From an uncultured Shinella sp. (GTDB taxonomy: Bacteria > Pseudomonadota > Alphaproteobacteria > Rhizobiales > Rhizobiaceae): a stretch of 8,625 nt of DNA. The translations under genes were made by a program, and so were the position numbers. Below, piece by piece: positions 1 to 7,017 of this stretch (its first letter is position 1; every line of letters begins with the position of its first letter). The stretch spans positions 1-8,625 of the forward strand of contig CAMLOC010000109.1 of assembly GCA_946481465.1 (NCBI GenBank), written 5' to 3'. Below the pieces are notes generated by a model, which searched no databases, was not told the origin of the DNA, and saw nothing but the letters and a program-made list of their open reading frames with translations.

Positions 1-2
1 AG

Positions 3-170
3 CTTGTCACCACGCGCAAGATTTCGGTTCTGCTCGTGGAGCAGAACCTCGGCCTCGTAGAGGCCGCCGCCGATCGCTTTGCCATCATGGTCAAGGGCGA
101 GATCGTCCACAAGGGCGTGCCCGCAGAACTCAGGGACGAGGCCCTGCTTCAGAGATACCTGTCGGTCTGA
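3..170 (+). CDS. ABC transporter ATP-binding protein, LivF/UrtE type (C-terminal fragment)
   Basis: Only the last 55 codons are inside the window; the frame is open at the left edge and ends at TGA 168-170. The visible residues include VLLVEQNLGLVEAAADR followed by FAIMVKGEIVHKG. This is the post-Walker-B strand, the 'LVEQN' switch region (where LivF-type proteins have Gln in place of the usual H-loop His) and the C-terminal strands of a LivF/UrtE-type ATPase. These subunits power import of branched-chain amino acids, urea or short amides at the inner membrane. The Walker motifs and signature lie outside the window. A binding-protein gene of the matching family starts 39 bp downstream on the same strand, so this is probably the last ATPase gene of that importer. 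The family assignment is firm; the substrate is inferred from the neighbours. Confidence 0.85.
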   Translation, partial: LVTTRKISVLLVEQNLGLVEAAADRFAIMVKGEIVHKGVPAELRDEALLQRYLSV

Positions 171-209
171 AGCCGGAAGACTGTTCAACAAGAAAGAAAG
201 GGGAATAAC

Positions 210-1394
210 ATGACATCCAGGTTGATCACGCGCCGAACGGCCCTCAAGACATTCGGGGCTGGCGTTGCCGCAACAGCTTCGCTTTCGCTCGGCATGCCGA
301 GTATCCTTCGTGCCCAGGAAGGGCCGATCAAGCTCGGTTTCCTGTCCGGCCTTACGGGCCTCGAAACCATCCTCGGCGAAACCCAGCTAAATTGCTTCAA
401 CCTCGCGATCAGCGAGATCAACGATGCCGGTGGTATCGCTGGGCGCCAGATCGACGTCACGGTCGAAGACGACCAGACGACGACGCGCGGCGCCATCGAC
501 AAGGCCCGCAAACTCGTCAACGACGACGAGGTCGATGCCATCATCGGGCTGATAGCGAGCCTGACGCACGTCGCTGCCCGCAGCGTCACGACGCCGGCCA
601 AAAAGCTGCTGATGTATACGACCTATTATGAAGGCGAGGTCTGCGAGCGTTATTTCTTCTCGACCGGCCAGGTACCAAACCAGCAGATCGCACCCTCCGT
701 CGAGTGGCTGACCGCGAACGAAGGCAAGACGACCTATATCATCGGCTCGGACTACGTCTGGCCGCGCAAGAGCGCGGAGGAGGTACAGACCGCACTGGAG
801 GCCCGGGGCGGAAAGGTTCTGGGCGCCGAGTTCCTGCCTTTCGGCACGCAGGATTTTGGTCCCGTTTTCGATCGGCTGAAATCCGCCAATCCAGACTTCG
901 TCTGGGTCATGGTTGCCGGCAACGATCTGATTACGTGCCTCAAGCAGTACAAGAGTTTCGGCTTCAAGCAGCAGCTGTTCTCCAATGGCCTTGACGAAAG
1001 CTTTTCCTTTTTCCATCCGGAATTGACGGCCGGCACGCTCTCCAACCAGGCCTATTTCATGGGTCTCGAAAACGAGAAGAACGCGTCGTTCAAGAAGGCC
1101 TATGCCGGCATGTTCGGTGCTGACAAGCCGATCAACGCGATCGGCGAGGCCGCCTATGATGCCGTCTACCTCTACAAGGCCGCCGTCGAGAAGGCGGGGA
1201 CGACCGAGACAGAGGCCGTGATCGATGCGCTTCGCCAGGTCGAGTTCGACGCGCCGCAAGGCAAGGTGAACTTCGCTGCCAACAACGTCCTGCGATCGAA
1301 CAGCCTGCTTGCCCGCGGCAACGAGAAGGGCCAGTGGGATATCGTCGAGAATTTCGGGCAGATCGATCCGGATGTCGCCACTTGCCGTCTTTGA
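210..1394 (+). CDS. Amide/urea-type ABC transporter substrate-binding protein (AmiC/UrtA/FmdD-like), Tat-exported
   Basis: This 394-residue periplasmic binding protein belongs to the Peripla_BP_5/6 (Leu/Ile/Val-binding) superfamily. A twin-arginine signal is visible (TRRTALK, Arg8-Arg9), followed by a hydrophobic stretch and likely cleavage near Ala35 (ILRA/QEGP). The mature protein carries segments typical of the AmiC/UrtA/FmdD branch: YEGEVC (140-145), TGQVPNQQ (152-159), GSDYVWPR (179-186) and GTQDFGPV (212-219). That branch binds short amides, urea or formamide for a LivHMGF-type importer, and the tail of such an importer's ATPase gene lies just upstream. The ATG at 210 follows a purine-rich ribosome-binding site (AAAGGGG). 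An amidase gene starts 8 bp after the stop, which supports an amide ligand. Length is normal for the family. The exact ligand is unknown; a nitrile, carbamate or amino acid remains possible. Confidence 0.92.
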   Translation: MTSRLITRRTALKTFGAGVAATASLSLGMPSILRAQEGPIKLGFLSGLTGLETILGETQLNCFNLAISEINDAGGIAGRQIDVTVEDDQTTTRGAIDKARKLVNDDEVDAIIGLIASLTHVAARSVTTPAKKLLMYTTYYEGEVCERYFFSTGQVPNQQIAPSVEWLTANEGKTTYIIGSDYVWPRKSAEEVQTALEARGGKVLGAEFLPFGTQDFGPVFDRLKSANPDFVWVMVAGNDLITCLKQYKSFGFKQQLFSNGLDESFSFFHPELTAGTLSNQAYFMGLENEKNASFKKAYAGMFGADKPINAIGEAAYDAVYLYKAAVEKAGTTETEAVIDALRQVEFDAPQGKVNFAANNVLRSNSLLARGNEKGQWDIVENFGQIDPDVATCRL

Positions 1395-1402
1395 GAGGTG
1401 AC

Positions 1403-2719
1403 ATGGATCTATTCGAAGAGACGCTTGCCGCTACTGCGACGGCTGCCACGGCAGCCGTCATCCGGGGCGATGTCCGGGCCGAGGACCTCGTCTCGCATTT
1501 CGTGGCGCGCATAGCAGAACGAAACGACGCGATCGGCGCAGTGCGCTTTACGGCGGCGGACGAGGCATTGGAAGCGGCGCGAGAAGTGGACCGGCGGCGG
1601 GAGGCGGGCGGCCCCCTTCCACCGCTGGCGGGCCTGCCGATCGTCGTCAAGGAAAATTGCGACACGGTCGGCGCCGCCTGTTCGGCCGGTCTGCCATTCA
1701 GGGCGGGACATCGGCCAACCGTGGATGCACCGGCGGTCGCCCGGCTGCGCGAGGCGGGTGCGATAATCCTGGGGGTTTCGGTCAGCGATCCCGGTGCTTT
1801 TGGCGTGCGGACCGTGGACGTTACGCATCCGTATGATCCGGCGCTCACCGTCGGCGGTTCAAGCGGCGGCTCGGCGGCAGCCCTTGCAGCGGGTTTTTGC
1901 TTGGGCGCAATCGGCACAGACACTGGCGGGTCGATCCGCATACCCTCCGCCTGCTGCGGTACGGTCGGACTGAAGCCGAGTTTCGGAGCATTGCCGATGG
2001 ACGGCATCCATCCGCTCATTCCCTCGCTCGACCATGTCGGCCCCATGGCGAAGACAGTGGGGGACGTGCGTCTGTTGTGGGATGCGCTCAACGGCGGCGT
2101 GGCGGATCGCGGCGCCGTGCGATCCGTCGGTTTCGATCCTCGCTGGATGCGGGACGCGGATGGCATCATTGGCGACGCTTTCAATGCCGTACTCGACCGT
2201 CTCACGCGCGGCGGCGTGGTGGTGACGGAGGTGCAACTGCCGAATCTCGACGAAATCCTGGAGATGCACGGTCGCATCTTCTTTGTCGAAGGCGCCGCCT
2301 ATCATCATGCGCATTTCGGGGCGGAAATCGCGGATTATCCCGCCATGGCGAGGGAATGGTTTGAAATCGCAGGACGGATGCCGGTCTCGGATTATGTGGA
2401 AGCGTGTATACGACGCGTCCGGTTCACACGCATCGTCGATCATCTGCTTGAGGAAAACGACCTCATCCTGACGCCGGCACTGTCGGTGCTGCATCCGCGC
2501 AAGGATGCTGACGAACTCTTGGTGAACGGGCAGCCACGCGATTTCACGCTCGCATTGGTCCGGCAGACCTGCCTGTTCAACCACACCGGTCATCCTGCTC
2601 TGGTCATGCCGATGAAAACGGGGACCGCTTTGCCTCCCGGTCTGCAAGTCGTTGGTCGACGTGGCGACGAAAGCCGGATTCTGCGTTTTGCCGAAATGTT
2701 TGAACGTGGGTCCGGTTGA
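1403..2719 (+). CDS. Amidase-signature family amidase
   Basis: This 438-residue enzyme hydrolyses a carboxamide to the acid plus ammonia or amine, probably in the cytoplasm because no signal peptide is seen. The amidase-signature triad is intact: Lys83 in LPIVVKENCD, cis-Ser153 in GGSSGGSAAA, and nucleophile Ser177 in GTDTGGSIRIPS. The 24-residue spacing between the two serines matches the family. The frame is open upstream to 1334, but the ATG at 1403 is preferred: it follows GAGAGGTGAC immediately after the binding-protein stop codon, and a start at 1334 would overlap that gene by 60 bp. Lying 8 bp downstream of an AmiC/UrtA-like binding protein, it most likely processes the imported amide. 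A subunit role like GatA is unlikely, because no gatB or gatC is nearby and the context is transport. The C-terminal half, which sets specificity, gives no recognisable substrate signature. Confidence 0.92.
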   Translation: MDLFEETLAATATAATAAVIRGDVRAEDLVSHFVARIAERNDAIGAVRFTAADEALEAAREVDRRREAGGPLPPLAGLPIVVKENCDTVGAACSAGLPFRAGHRPTVDAPAVARLREAGAIILGVSVSDPGAFGVRTVDVTHPYDPALTVGGSSGGSAAALAAGFCLGAIGTDTGGSIRIPSACCGTVGLKPSFGALPMDGIHPLIPSLDHVGPMAKTVGDVRLLWDALNGGVADRGAVRSVGFDPRWMRDADGIIGDAFNAVLDRLTRGGVVVTEVQLPNLDEILEMHGRIFFVEGAAYHHAHFGAEIADYPAMAREWFEIAGRMPVSDYVEACIRRVRFTRIVDHLLEENDLILTPALSVLHPRKDADELLVNGQPRDFTLALVRQTCLFNHTGHPALVMPMKTGTALPPGLQVVGRRGDESRILRFAEMFERGSG

Positions 2720-2735
2720 TCGATCCACAAATATT

Positions 2736-2763
2736 CCCGGGACAGGCTCGCAAGCGTTCCGGG
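2736..2763. terminator. Putative hairpin terminator between convergent operons
   Basis: A compound inverted repeat begins 16 bp after the amidase stop. The outer arm, CCCGGGAC at 2736-2743, pairs with GTTCCGGG at 2756-2763 (8 bp including one G-U). After a 2-base bulge, GCT pairs with AGC around a 4-base CGCA loop. No clear T-run follows on the + strand. On the - strand the next bases are AATATTT, a weak U-rich tract. It may stop or protect the 3' end of the amidase mRNA, and possibly read-through from the opposing operon. The structure is visible; the terminator role is inferred. Confidence 0.4.
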
Positions 2764-2889
2764 CTGGTCCGATAAGGATATCGCCAACCTTCGAGGTATC
2801 GGTGGTGTCTGGATGAGGGAAGCGAGGGGGCGGAAGTCCGTGCCCCGCCGGACCTGTCATGCCCGGCGAGGTTACGGTGTCCGCAGTCT

Positions 2890-4056
2890 TCAGTTAATCG
2901 CATTCTTGTAGAAATTCGTCTCGACGTCCGCCATATCGACGGCCTCCAGATCGGTCGGCAGCGCATGACCGTCGGCATCCGCGTGGACTTTCGCCTTGTC
3001 GAAGTCGTTCGCCTCGGCGATGAATTCGTTGGTGACGTAGCGGGCGGTGTCGATGTCCATGCTCGACTGACCGATCGTCTTGAGAATCTTGAAGAAATTG
3101 TCCCAGGCCGGAATGTTGTGCTCTCCCCAACCCGCACGCGCCGCCATGTCGCCCTTGAAGGTGCGGTGGATTTGCAGCAGGCTTTCGGTACCGGCGCGCG
3201 GGCCGTAGTTGGCCTTCGTGGTGGGCAGCGCCTTGAAGACGATGTCGGCGGCGGCGCGCGGATTGCGGTCAGCGAATTCGCTGCCCATGGCCCAGCCGCG
3301 AAGGTATTTCTTCAGGACCGCCAGACGGTCGGGGTCTTCCATATCGGCCCGGCGCACGACCAGCGAATTGGAGGGGAGCGGCGAGCCGCGCATGCCGAGC
3401 CAGTAATCGAAGTCCAGCCCCTTGGCTCCAAGGTCTGCGCGCAGTCCTTCCCAGGCAAGGCAGGCATCGCCCTGGCCTTCGGCAAGCGCCGTGGTCCAGG
3501 TCGGCCACCCCGCCTCGATATAGTTGATCTTCTTTGGATCGACGCCAATGGCCGCGAACATCGGATCGCATATCGACTGCCACGCGGCCGAGCCCAGCAG
3601 CACTGTCTTGCCTTCCAGTTCTTTGAGATCCTTCACCCCGTCCCCCTTGCGGAAGGCGATGTTGAAAAGGTCGAGGAAGCCGCTGCCGAACACCGAGACG
3701 ACCTCCATGCCCGCATTCACCGCGAAGGAAAGGACGCCCGGCGAGGGGAAGCCCACATCGGCCTGTTCGACGGCGAGGAATTTCACGACAGAGGTCCCGT
3801 CGGCGGGGCCTGGCTCCATCGCGGTCTCGACGCCGAGATCGCCGAAGTAGCCCCGCTCCCTGGCTACCCAGTAGGGATAGTCGTCCATGACCTCGATGGT
3901 GCCGCGCGGCGAAATCCAGGTGAAGGGCGAGGTGTAGGGCGCGGCGTGCGCTTTGCCTGGCGGCATGAGGCCACTGCCCAGAACGGTGGTCGTCACAAGG
4001 CCGCTTGCGCTGACTTGCAGCAGTCGCCGGCGTGTCATCGGTAGTTGGTGGGCCAT
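2890..4056 (-). CDS. NMT1/SsuA-type ABC transporter substrate-binding protein, Tat-exported
   Basis: This 388-residue periplasmic binding protein is of the NMT1/THI5-like (SsuA/TauA/ThiY) class, which captures small molecules such as sulfonates, taurine, nitrate or pyrimidines. A twin-arginine signal (TRRRLLQV, Arg9-Arg11) leads to a probable cleavage site AHA/AP near residue 38. The mature N-terminus shows the usual opening with a short-lived helix and the element YPYWVARERGYFGDLGVET (60-78), as in this family ('a..kGyF...Gl.ve'). The start at 4056 is chosen over an in-frame ATG at 4071 because GGGAGGAG lies directly before it and the 4071 ATG abuts that same ribosome-binding site. It is the last gene of a hydrolase-ATPase-permease-binding-protein run, 75 bp after the permease. 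The ligand cannot be deduced. The C-terminus is slightly longer than in SsuA and rich in acidic residues. Confidence 0.9.
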   Translation of the reverse strand: MAHQLPMTRRRLLQVSASGLVTTTVLGSGLMPPGKAHAAPYTSPFTWISPRGTIEVMDDYPYWVARERGYFGDLGVETAMEPGPADGTSVVKFLAVEQADVGFPSPGVLSFAVNAGMEVVSVFGSGFLDLFNIAFRKGDGVKDLKELEGKTVLLGSAAWQSICDPMFAAIGVDPKKINYIEAGWPTWTTALAEGQGDACLAWEGLRADLGAKGLDFDYWLGMRGSPLPSNSLVVRRADMEDPDRLAVLKKYLRGWAMGSEFADRNPRAAADIVFKALPTTKANYGPRAGTESLLQIHRTFKGDMAARAGWGEHNIPAWDNFFKILKTIGQSSMDIDTARYVTNEFIAEANDFDKAKVHADADGHALPTDLEAVDMADVETNFYKNAIN

Positions 4057-4102
4057 CAGGTCTCCTCCCATGGTGGTTGGGCCGCAATGCTTGCGATGTA
4101 CG

Positions 4103-4124
4103 GGGCGAACGCGGCTTTTCGCCC
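4103..4124 (-). other. Intercistronic stem-loop between permease and binding-protein genes
   Basis: On the transcribed strand GGGCGAA pairs perfectly with TTCGCCC across an 8-base loop, starting 7 bases after the permease stop codon. No U-tract follows. Such elements between importer genes often protect upstream mRNA or set the ratio of binding protein to membrane parts. The stem is directly visible; the role is inferred. Confidence 0.45.
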
Positions 4125-4131
4125 TCGCCGG

Positions 4132-4950
4132 TCAGCTTTCCCAGCCAGCCAGTTTCTTTCCGAGCCAGAAGAAGAAGGCGTAGATCGTGATCCCGGTGAC
4201 GGCGAGAATCAGGATGCAGGCGAAGAATTCCGGCATGCGAAGCGTCGACGAGTAGGTGGTGAGACGGCTGCCGAGGCCGAAACCGCCGCCCGACATTTCC
4301 GCGCCGACGGCAGTGATCATGCCGAAGATCGCCCCGATCATCAGGCCGACGATCACCATGGGCATCGCCATGGGGATGCGGATCTTGGTGAAGATCTGCA
4401 GGGTCGAGGCGCCGCAGGACCGCGCGAGCGCGATCTTCATCCTGTCGACCCGCCGGAATCCCGTTGCCGCGTTGATCATGACCATGGGGCCGGAAGCAAG
4501 CGCGACGGCGATGATCCTCGGCGCGAAACCGAAGCCGAAATTCAGGATCAGCAGCGGCACCAGCGCCAGCATGGGCGTCGTGACCAGCAGCAGGATGTAG
4601 GGCGTGATCACCTTCTCCACGAAGGGAAACTGTGTGATGACGGCCGCAAGGGCGAGCCCGATCGACGCGCCGATGGCATAGCCGGAGACGAGCTCGATCA
4701 GGGTATAGGCGTAGTGTTCGCCGATCGTCGCGATCTCGGGTGATGGGAACACCGCGGCGATGGCCGAGGGCGTGGGCAGGATGAACTGCGGCACCTGCAT
4801 CAGCCGCAGCAGAAGCTCTCCGCCGCCGATGACGACGATTGCCACGGCGAGGATTGCCGCGACCTCGCGTGCGCCTTGACCGCCGAGGCCGTTCGCCAGG
4901 CCCGTCGGGTTCGTAATGCCGGTTCCGTTCGTCTGGGTGGTCTCGCCCAT
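4132..4950 (-). CDS. ABC transporter permease, SsuC/TauC type (BPD_transp_1)
   Basis: This 272-residue inner-membrane subunit has about six hydrophobic segments, near residues 29-50, 80-107, 114-137, 140-165, 197-218 and 240-264. The coupling loop that contacts the ATPase is visible as ALARSCGASTLQIFTKIRIP (174-193), a degenerate EAA motif keeping the central Gly and the closing Pro. Length and layout match SsuC/TauC/ThiX permeases. Two starts are possible. The ATG at 4950 has GAGG six bases upstream and is used here. An ATG at 4962, adding four residues, overlaps the ATPase stop as ATGA and would suit translational coupling. It belongs to the same transporter as the flanking ATPase and binding protein. 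Confidence 0.92.
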   Translation of the reverse strand: MGETTQTNGTGITNPTGLANGLGGQGAREVAAILAVAIVVIGGGELLLRLMQVPQFILPTPSAIAAVFPSPEIATIGEHYAYTLIELVSGYAIGASIGLALAAVITQFPFVEKVITPYILLLVTTPMLALVPLLILNFGFGFAPRIIAVALASGPMVMINAATGFRRVDRMKIALARSCGASTLQIFTKIRIPMAMPMVIVGLMIGAIFGMITAVGAEMSGGGFGLGSRLTTYSSTLRMPEFFACILILAVTGITIYAFFFWLGKKLAGWES

Positions 4951-4958
4951 TGTGTGCC

Positions 4959-5756
4959 TCATACCGCTTTGGCAACCGCAGGCCTTGCCGGCGGCTGGTG
5001 CTGGATTTCGTGCTTGATCATGTTCACGAGGTCGAAGAAGTCGCGCGTTTCCATAAGGTCCAGGGAACGCGGCCGCGGGAAAGGCACGTCGATGACCCGG
5101 GCGATCCGGCCCGGGCGCGCGCTCATGATGTAGACCTTGTCGGCCAGGAAGACCGCCTCGGCGATGGAATGCGTGATGAGGATCACCGTCTTGCGGGATT
5201 CCAGCCAGATCTCCTCGACCAGCTTGTTCATCTCGTCGCGGGTGAAGGCATCCAGGGCGCCGAAGGGCTCGTCCATCAGGAGCACGGAGGGATCGCTGGC
5301 AAGCGCCCGCACGATGGAGGCGCGCTGCTGCATGCCGCCCGACAGTTCGCGTGGCATCCTGTCGCCGAAGCCGCCAAGCCCGACCCGTTGCAGCAAGGTG
5401 TCGATCCGCCCGGCATCGGGACGTCGTCCGCGGATTTCGAAGGGCAGTTCGATATTCTTGCGGATCGTCCGCCAGGGAAGAAGGTTCGCTTCCTGGAACA
5501 TCATGCCGATGCTCGGGTGCGGTTCCGTGATCCATTCCTCGCCCAGTGCAATCGCGCCGGAGGTCAGCCTGTGCAGTCCGGCGATAGACCACAGGAGGGT
5601 TGTCTTGCCGCAACCCGAAGGGCCAACGACCGAGATGAATTCTCCCGGCCGGACGGTGAGGTCGACACCCTTGAGCGCGTGAACCTCGCCCGATTGCGTG
5701 CGATAGGTTTTGGTGGCGCTTCGGACATTCAACGCCTTGTCGGTGGTTTTCTGCAT
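4959..5756 (-). CDS. ABC transporter ATP-binding protein, SsuB/TauB type
   Basis: This 265-residue nucleotide-binding subunit energises import by the adjacent permease and binding protein. All ATPase motifs are intact: Walker A GPSGCGKT (45-52), Q-loop FQEANLLPW (Gln88), signature LSGGMQQR (138-145), Walker B VLLMDEP (158-164), D-loop GALD (166-169) and H-loop ITHS (His196). The pattern 'GPSGCGKTTLL...FQ...LLPW' is typical of the nitrate/sulfonate/taurine ATPases. The ATG at 5756 follows GGGAGGA by about 10 bases. Its TGA overlaps a possible ATG of the permease as ATGA, indicating one operon. The 95-bp gap to the upstream hydrolase gene shows no convincing promoter; it holds only a weak 5-bp stem (5803-5807 with 5820-5824). 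Confidence 0.95.
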   Translation of the reverse strand: MQKTTDKALNVRSATKTYRTQSGEVHALKGVDLTVRPGEFISVVGPSGCGKTTLLWSIAGLHRLTSGAIALGEEWITEPHPSIGMMFQEANLLPWRTIRKNIELPFEIRGRRPDAGRIDTLLQRVGLGGFGDRMPRELSGGMQQRASIVRALASDPSVLLMDEPFGALDAFTRDEMNKLVEEIWLESRKTVILITHSIAEAVFLADKVYIMSARPGRIARVIDVPFPRPRSLDLMETRDFFDLVNMIKHEIQHQPPARPAVAKAV

Positions 5757-5851
5757 CTTGGTCGCGTCCTCCCGGCGCGGTTTCCGGGCATGCCTCCTCG
5801 ATCCCCGAAGCGAATGTGCCGGGGCGTCGGAGTGTCCGGATTGATAAAGCT

Positions 5852-6901
5852 TCAGGCCGCCAGCAATTCACCGAGATATTGGTCGACCTGCTGCATGTAG
5901 CCCGGTTCGAAGCCGTTCAGGCCCATATGGCCTTCGGGGGAGCGGATCACCCGGAGCAGGGCATTCGGCACGAGCGCACAGTCGGCCTCGCATTCGTGCG
6001 GCGGAAAGAACTGGTCATGGCTGATCGGCATGATCATCGCCTTCGCCGAGATGCGGGCCAACGCTTTCGCCAGATCGCCACCAGAATGCCGCGATACGTC
6101 GGCCCGCTGCCATTTGTGCATTTGGCTCAGGAGGGCATTGGGATCCATCGGCTCGAAATAGGCCTTCATAACGCCGTTTATGAAGTCGTCCAGGGACGAC
6201 ATTCCGACCACACTGCGCCAGCGTTCCTCTTGGTAGAACTCAGCGGACCAGCCGAGCACGGCAACGATCCGTGCCATCCGGTCCATGCCGTCGCGCACGT
6301 CGAGGCCGGAAGCATTCCAGCCGCCGTTCCAGCGCGGATCGGAGGTGATCGCCTCTTTCAGGCTTTCGACGAATATCCTCTGGTGCAGCGAGATGCGCGC
6401 GGTCGCTGCGATGGGGGCGACCCGCTCGACCATTTCGGGATGCGCCACCGCCCATTCGTAGGCCTGCTGGCCGCCCATCGACCCACCCACGACGAGGGCC
6501 AGCCGCTCGATGCCGAAGCGCTCCGTCAGCAGTCGGTACTGCGCGCGCACGTCGTCCCCGATACTGAGCTTCGGAAATTTGCCCATGGCTTGCGGCGCGG
6601 GCATGTTTTGCGGCGAAGACGACACGCCGCTACCGAGCTGGTCTACGATGACGATGAAGTAGCGGTCGGGATCGAGGGCGTGACCTTCGCCGACATAGAC
6701 GTCCTGCATGACCTTGCCGGTACCGGAAAACCACGTCGTCACAAGCACGGCATTGGATTTTTCTGCGTTGAGCGTTCCGAAAGTCCGGTAGGCCAGCTTG
6801 GCACCCCGTAGCGTCTCGCCACTCTCCAGGAGCAGATCCTGCAGGTCGTGAAGCTTGAAATCGCCCTGCATGGCAGGGGCGTAGAAAGGGTTCTGGATCA
6901 T
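5852..6901 (-). CDS. MetX-like alpha/beta-fold hydrolase
   Basis: This 349-residue protein is of the homoserine O-acetyltransferase (MetX)-like alpha/beta-hydrolase family. The catalytic triad is recognisable: Ser141 in the nucleophile elbow VVGGSMGGQQAYEW, Asp296 in MPISHDQFFPP and His325 in SPEGHMGLNGFEP. A helical lid insertion falls at about 175-280, as in MetX. The oxyanion region reads TTWFSGTG (55-62) rather than the HALTG of true MetX enzymes. That pattern is common in family members annotated simply as hydrolases, so methionine biosynthesis is unlikely. No signal peptide is seen, so it should act in the cytoplasm on an ester, thioester or acyl substrate. The ATG at 6901 follows GGGGGTGA, a good ribosome-binding site, and an in-frame TGA six codons upstream rules out a longer protein. 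It heads the importer operon, so its substrate is probably what that importer brings in. Confidence 0.88.
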   Translation of the reverse strand: MIQNPFYAPAMQGDFKLHDLQDLLLESGETLRGAKLAYRTFGTLNAEKSNAVLVTTWFSGTGKVMQDVYVGEGHALDPDRYFIVIVDQLGSGVSSSPQNMPAPQAMGKFPKLSIGDDVRAQYRLLTERFGIERLALVVGGSMGGQQAYEWAVAHPEMVERVAPIAATARISLHQRIFVESLKEAITSDPRWNGGWNASGLDVRDGMDRMARIVAVLGWSAEFYQEERWRSVVGMSSLDDFINGVMKAYFEPMDPNALLSQMHKWQRADVSRHSGGDLAKALARISAKAMIMPISHDQFFPPHECEADCALVPNALLRVIRSPEGHMGLNGFEPGYMQQVDQYLGELLAA

Positions 6902-6987
6902 CGGCTCACCCCCGCTTCAGGCCGGCGGCGACAGCATCGGGATGCGCGGGTACATAGGCCCGGTCCCGACCTTTCCATTTCGATCAT
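6898..6987 (-). CDS. Small ORF of 29 codons, translationally coupled to the hydrolase gene
   Basis: An ATG at 6987 lies 7 bases after GGAGG within AGGGAGGAGACGAG, one of the best ribosome-binding sites in the window. The frame runs 29 codons and its TGA (6900-6898) overlaps the hydrolase ATG as ATGA. The peptide begins MIEMERSGPG, is very rich in Arg (7) and has Cys at 12, 18 and 19. It is too short and hydrophilic for a membrane segment. I do not recognise it. It may be a leader peptide that loads ribosomes for the hydrolase, a genuine small protein, or the remnant of a longer reading frame: another frame here reads more like normal protein (see findings). The ribosome-binding site and overlap are seen directly; translation is inferred. 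Confidence 0.45.
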   Translation of the reverse strand: MIEMERSGPGLCTRASRCCRRRPEAGVSR

Positions 6988-7017
6988 CTCGTCTCCTCCC
7001 TTGATGCCTGCACACGA

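Noticed and set aside
1334..1402. Extended amidase start 23 codons upstream
   Set aside because: It would overlap the binding-protein gene; GAGAGGTGAC before the ATG at 1403 and the family N-terminus favour the shorter form.
1132..2277. 381-codon - strand frame opposite the amidase
   Set aside because: Ser/Arg/Pro-rich antisense shadow; the + strand amidase with its full triad is clearly the real gene.
2843..2868. Second inverted repeat CGCCGG/CCGGCG in the convergent spacer
   Set aside because: Only 6 bp with an 11-base loop and no T-run; the hairpin at 2736-2763 is much better.
2965..4044. 359-codon + strand frame opposite the NMT1-type binding protein
   Set aside because: Antisense shadow; the - strand carries a Tat signal and family motifs.
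3269..4975. Long - strand open frame (568 codons) across the importer genes
   Set aside because: It overlaps the permease and binding-protein genes out of frame; the protein is Arg/His-rich low-complexity sequence with no family motif, a usual artefact in high-GC DNA.
5816..6811. 331-codon + strand frame opposite the MetX-like hydrolase
   Set aside because: Antisense shadow of a gene with an intact catalytic triad; composition is not protein-like and it has no convincing ribosome-binding site.
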